Shown here: positions 5,974-8,616 of the stretch, one piece after another
Layout: every line of letters starts with the position of its first letter
How positions within the stretch are numbered: the first letter of the stretch is position 1
Origin: Actinomycetota bacterium
GTDB lineage: Bacteria > Actinomycetota > Thermoleophilia > UBA2241
Reading direction: 5' to 3'
NCBI GenBank assembly: GCA_003157715.1
Contig: PMKK01000120.1
Location: 1 to 8,616, forward strand
Length of the DNA: 8,616 nt
Translations under genes and position numbers: made by a program
Notes under the pieces: generated by a model
Seen by the model: the letters and a program-made list of their open reading frames with translations, nothing else
The model's database searches: none
Told to the model about the DNA's origin: nothing

Positions 5974-8031
5974 ATGAAACGTCACAGGTACCTGGTCTTG
6001 CTCGGCACGCTCGCGCTTGCGCTGCTCGCGCTCGCCATCGTGGCCGTGGGCTCGGGAGGCGCGGCGCCGCGCCTGGGGGATCCGGCGACGCCGCCCGCCG
6101 ACGCCGTCTACACCAACGGCGTCATTTACACCGAGGACGCCGTCCATTCGACCGCGCAGGCGGTCGCCGTCAAGGACGGCCTCATCGTTTACGTGGGCAA
6201 CGACGCCGGCGCGCAGGCCTGGATCGGCGCCGGCACGCAGCAGGTGAACCTGGGCGGGCGAACGATGCTGCCCGGCTTCATCGACAGCCACGCCCACCCC
6301 GACGCCGCCCTCGACGACCTCTACGAGGTGAACGTCTACAGCCTGCACGGCAGCATGAAGGTCTACCAGAAGCAGATCAAGGCATTCGCCGCCAGGCACC
6401 CCGACCTGGCGATCATCCAGGGCAGCGGCTGGGACAGCTCGATACTGCCGGTCATCGGGCCGTCGCGTTATCAGCTCGACGCCGCCGTCAAGAATCGCCC
6501 CGTTGTGCTGTGGGACTTGAGCGGTCACGAGATCTGGTGCAACTCCGCCGCCCTGAAGCTCGGCGGCATCACCAGCAAGACGCCCAACCCGCCCGGCGGT
6601 GTGATCGAGCACTTTCCCGGCACGCACATCCCTTCGGGCACGCTGCGCGAGGCGGCCACCGACCTCGTGACGAACAAGATCCCCGACTTCACGGTAGCCC
6701 AGTACGAGGCCGGCCTGTTGCACTATCAGAACGACGTCGCCGGTCCGTACGGCATGACGACGGTCTATGATGCGAGCCTCGAGCCGGGCAGCAATGCCGT
6801 GGCCGCCTTCGAGGACCTCGCCCAGCAGGGCAAGCTCACCGTGCGCTATCGCGCCGCCCTGCACCTCGACCCCGGCTTCGGACCCATCGACGACCAGATA
6901 CAGGCGGCCGTCGCCGAGCGTGCCAAGCACACCACCGACCTGTTCCAGACCAACTCGGTGAAGTTCTTCATGGACGGCGTGATCGAGGGCCATACGGGCT
7001 TGCTTGCCGAGCCCTACAAGGACCGCCCCAGCAGCCTCGGCGAGCAGATCTGGAAGTGGAGCGCCTTGCGGACGGCAGCCGTCAAGGCTGCCCAGAACGG
7101 CTTCCAGCTTCACTTCCACGCCATCGGCGACCGAGCCTGCAGCATGGCCCTGAACGCCATCGGCGCAGCCGAGATCGCCACCGGCAACACCACGCCGCGC
7201 GACGAGATCACCCATCTCCAGCTTGTCACGCAGACCGACATCCCGCGCTTCGCCCAGCTCAACGTGATCGCCGTGCCCCAGCCCTACTGGTTCGTCAAAG
7301 ACAGCTTCTACTACGACATCCAGCTTCCGTTCCTGGGCAAGTGGCGAGCCGACCACGAGTACCCGATGAAGAGCTTCTTCGACAACGGCGTCCTCGTCGC
7401 TTCGAGCAGCGACTATCCGGTGACCCTGCCGCCGAACCCGCTGGATGCGATCGCGACCGGCGTGATGCGTTGGTATCGCGGCGGCTCAGAGTGGGCCGTC
7501 AAGGGACCGAAGGACGTCTTGTGGCCGGCCGAGCGCGTCACCGCGAGGCAGATGGTCGACAGTTTCACGATCAACGGTGCCATCGCCAACTTCGTAGACG
7601 ACGAGACCGGCTCGATCGAGGTCGGCAAGTCAGCCGACCTGATCGTGCTGAACCGCAACATCCTGACCTGCCCGGCCACCAAGATCGGCGCCACGCGGGT
7701 GCTTCTGACCCTGCTGGGCGGCAAGATCGTCTACGGCGCCGTGCCGACCCTCGCCCAGCGCGCGACAGTCGAGGAGGCCATGCACACCATCCAGGTGGGC
7801 ATCCAGAGCTGGGCCGTCGACCACCACGACCGATACCCGACCGCTGCCGTTGTCACCAGGAAACGCCTTGGCGCTTCCTATGTCGACAACTGGCCGGAGA
7901 ACCCGTTCACCGGCAAGCCCATGAAGCCCGGCTTCGGGCCCGGCGACTACACCTACACCCGGTTGGCCGGTGGCACCAACTTCAGGCTGGCCGGTCACGT
8001 GGGCCTCGGCCCGGACTTCGTCGTGCCCTGA
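5974..8031 (+). CDS. Exported YtcJ-like amidohydrolase fused to pseudopilin-type C-terminal domain
   Basis: This is a 685-residue metal-dependent amidohydrolase (Amidohydro_3/YtcJ type) with an unusual extra domain. MKRHR and a hydrophobic stretch (7-26) form a signal peptide or membrane anchor; no lipobox cysteine follows. The catalytic part, about 43-588, shows the metal motif GFIDSHAHPD (H106, H108), GHEIWCNSAAL (H185, N190), FMDGVIEGHTG (331-342), LHFHAIGDRA (H380, H382), ITHLQ (H414) and SSSDYP (D480), and closes with the typical SIEVGKSADLIVL (547-559) and GGKIVYG. Relatives hydrolyse amide-like bonds, for example the N-substituted formamide deformylase NfdA; the substrate here is unknown. 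Residues about 598-685 go on with AMHTIQVGIQSWAVDHHDRYP, YVDNWPENPFTGKPM and GDYTYTR, the signature of pseudopilin globular domains, but without a prepilin peptidase site or helix of their own. The ATG at 5974 is the only start possible, since an in-frame TGA lies at 5941; its ribosome binding site is weak (AAGG, 5961-5964). Confidence 0.85.
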   Translation: MKRHRYLVLLGTLALALLALAIVAVGSGGAAPRLGDPATPPADAVYTNGVIYTEDAVHSTAQAVAVKDGLIVYVGNDAGAQAWIGAGTQQVNLGGRTMLPGFIDSHAHPDAALDDLYEVNVYSLHGSMKVYQKQIKAFAARHPDLAIIQGSGWDSSILPVIGPSRYQLDAAVKNRPVVLWDLSGHEIWCNSAALKLGGITSKTPNPPGGVIEHFPGTHIPSGTLREAATDLVTNKIPDFTVAQYEAGLLHYQNDVAGPYGMTTVYDASLEPGSNAVAAFEDLAQQGKLTVRYRAALHLDPGFGPIDDQIQAAVAERAKHTTDLFQTNSVKFFMDGVIEGHTGLLAEPYKDRPSSLGEQIWKWSALRTAAVKAAQNGFQLHFHAIGDRACSMALNAIGAAEIATGNTTPRDEITHLQLVTQTDIPRFAQLNVIAVPQPYWFVKDSFYYDIQLPFLGKWRADHEYPMKSFFDNGVLVASSSDYPVTLPPNPLDAIATGVMRWYRGGSEWAVKGPKDVLWPAERVTARQMVDSFTINGAIANFVDDETGSIEVGKSADLIVLNRNILTCPATKIGATRVLLTLLGGKIVYGAVPTLAQRATVEEAMHTIQVGIQSWAVDHHDRYPTAAVVTRKRLGASYVDNWPENPFTGKPMKPGFGPGDYTYTRLAGGTNFRLAGHVGLGPDFVVP

Positions 8032-8041
8032 CCGACCGACC

Positions 8042-8065
8042 CCGCCCGCGTCACGCTCTGGGCGG
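8042..8065. terminator. Possible bidirectional terminator between convergent genes
   Basis: CCGCCC (8042-8047) and GGGCGG (8060-8065) can pair over a 12-base loop between the amidohydrolase stop and the end of the converging DUF779 gene, whose stop codon (8051-8053) lies inside the loop. There is no T-run on either side. The position suits a shared terminator, but the stem is short. Confidence 0.25.
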
Positions 8066-8440
8066 CCCCTGTCGCCGCCGCGCGCCGGGCTCGTCGGGCG
8101 AGCAGACTCGCGAGCGCGTGATGAAGTGCTTGTCGGGTCCGGCGGCCAGGGAGAACCCTTCGGGGGCGCCCTCGCCGACGTCGAGGATGAGCTGGGTGTG
8201 CTTCCAGACCTCGTACTGGCGGGGGTCGATGTAGAAGGGGCAGCCGCCCAGCGTGCCGAGTAGCACGTCGTGATCGCCGATGATGAGCTCGCCGTCGTCG
8301 AAGCACATCGGGAGGCTGCCGTCACAGCAGCCTCCCGACTGGTAGAACATGACCGGTCCCCGCTCGGCGACGAGGCGGGCCACCGCGGCCAGCGCCTCTG
8401 GCGTGGCCACCACGGCGGGATCGGGGACCGGTTCACTCAT
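8051..8440 (-). CDS. DUF779 family protein
   Basis: This 129-residue small cytosolic protein belongs to the DUF779 family, recognised by MFYQSGGCCDGSLPMCF (31-47), by GDHDVLLGTLGGCPFYIDPRQYEVWKHTQL in shortened form (GDHDVLL at 55-61, PFYID 68-72, WKHTQL 79-84) and by FITRSR (106-111). C38, C39, C46, C67 and H81 could bind a metal or be redox active, but the biochemical role of the family is not established. DUF779 genes are often found next to aldehyde or alcohol dehydrogenase genes; none is visible here, though the upstream side runs off the window. GAGGAG on the minus strand (8453-8448) lies seven bases before the ATG, which supports this start. The C-terminal tail after residue 112 is rich in R, P and G and beyond the usual domain. 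The gene converges on the amidohydrolase with 19 bp between stops. Confidence 0.87.
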   Translation of the reverse strand: MSEPVPDPAVVATPEALAAVARLVAERGPVMFYQSGGCCDGSLPMCFDDGELIIGDHDVLLGTLGGCPFYIDPRQYEVWKHTQLILDVGEGAPEGFSLAAGPDKHFITRSRVCSPDEPGARRRQGPPRA

Positions 8441-8460
8441 GTCCGTGCTCCTCGCTGCGA

Positions 8461-8579
8461 GCCCTCGGCTCTCAGCTGTCAGATCTCATCCGTCGGCTGC
8501 CGGCTCTCTGCTCTCTGCTCTCTGCTCTCAGCCGTATGCTCTCAGCTGTCGGCTCTCATCCGTCTGCTCTTAGCTCTCA
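8461..8579. repeat. Degenerate heptamer tandem array (7 bp x 17)
   Basis: Seventeen consecutive units keep an exact 7-bp register with consensus GCTCTCA (TGAGAGC on the minus strand). Five units match perfectly (8468, 8524, 8538, 8552, 8573); GCTCTCT occurs three times in a row (8503-8523). A higher-order period of 70 bp is visible: the four units at 8468-8495 match those at 8538-8565 in 25 of 28 bases. The array lies upstream of the DUF779 gene, from about 21 to 139 bases before its start, so it occupies that gene's expected promoter region. No inverted repeats or spacers are present, so it is not a CRISPR array. Confidence 0.8.
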
Positions 8580-8616
8580 GGATGCCCTCTTCGGGCTGCT
8601 CTCAAAAGAAGCCGAG

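Noticed and set aside
5686..7356. 556-codon open frame on the minus strand opposite the amidohydrolase
   Set aside because: The sense strand carries every conserved amidohydrolase motif; the antisense frame has no recognisable motif and crosses the exporter end and the intergenic region.
8461..8579. CRISPR array
   Set aside because: The units are contiguous heptamers with no spacers, and no cas gene is present.

Overview
The window is very GC-rich, with strong GC bias at third codon positions, purine-rich Shine-Dalgarno sites and long spurious antisense frames. This suggests a high-GC bacterium, most likely a deep-branching Actinomycetota lineage. That placement is inferred from composition and protein style; no rRNA or marker gene is present.

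Layout. Bases 1-90 hold a C-rich edge and a hairpin directly before the first ribosome binding site. A GTG-started flavodoxin-fold protein (91-717) carries an unusual low-complexity insertion. Two secreted proteins of 460 residues each follow (1003-2385 and 2450-3832). Each has a signal peptide followed by eight tandem blades of a beta-propeller. They are a head-to-tail tandem duplication with a unit of exactly 1447 bp; leader and signal peptide are almost unchanged while the propellers have diverged. A perfect 11-bp hairpin follows the second copy. A DHA2-type (14-helix, EmrB/QacA-like) MFS exporter gene (4114-5753) is broken by two single-base insertions 28 bp apart. Next is a membrane-targeted amidohydrolase of the YtcJ/Amidohydro_3 type (5974-8031), whose last ~85 residues look like the globular domain of a type II secretion/type IV pilus pseudopilin without its N-terminal helix. 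A DUF779 gene converges on it from the minus strand (8440-8051). Upstream of that gene lies a degenerate tandem array with a strict 7-bp period (8461-8579).

How the genes relate. No single pathway is evident. The two propellers and the amidohydrolase are exported, and the exporter and amidohydrolase lie on one strand but are separated by 220 bp, so a shared transcript is possible but not shown. The most noteworthy items are the amidohydrolase-pseudopilin fusion, the exact tandem propeller duplication with its conserved leader, and the heptamer array. No tRNA, rRNA, CRISPR, transposase or phage gene was recognised.
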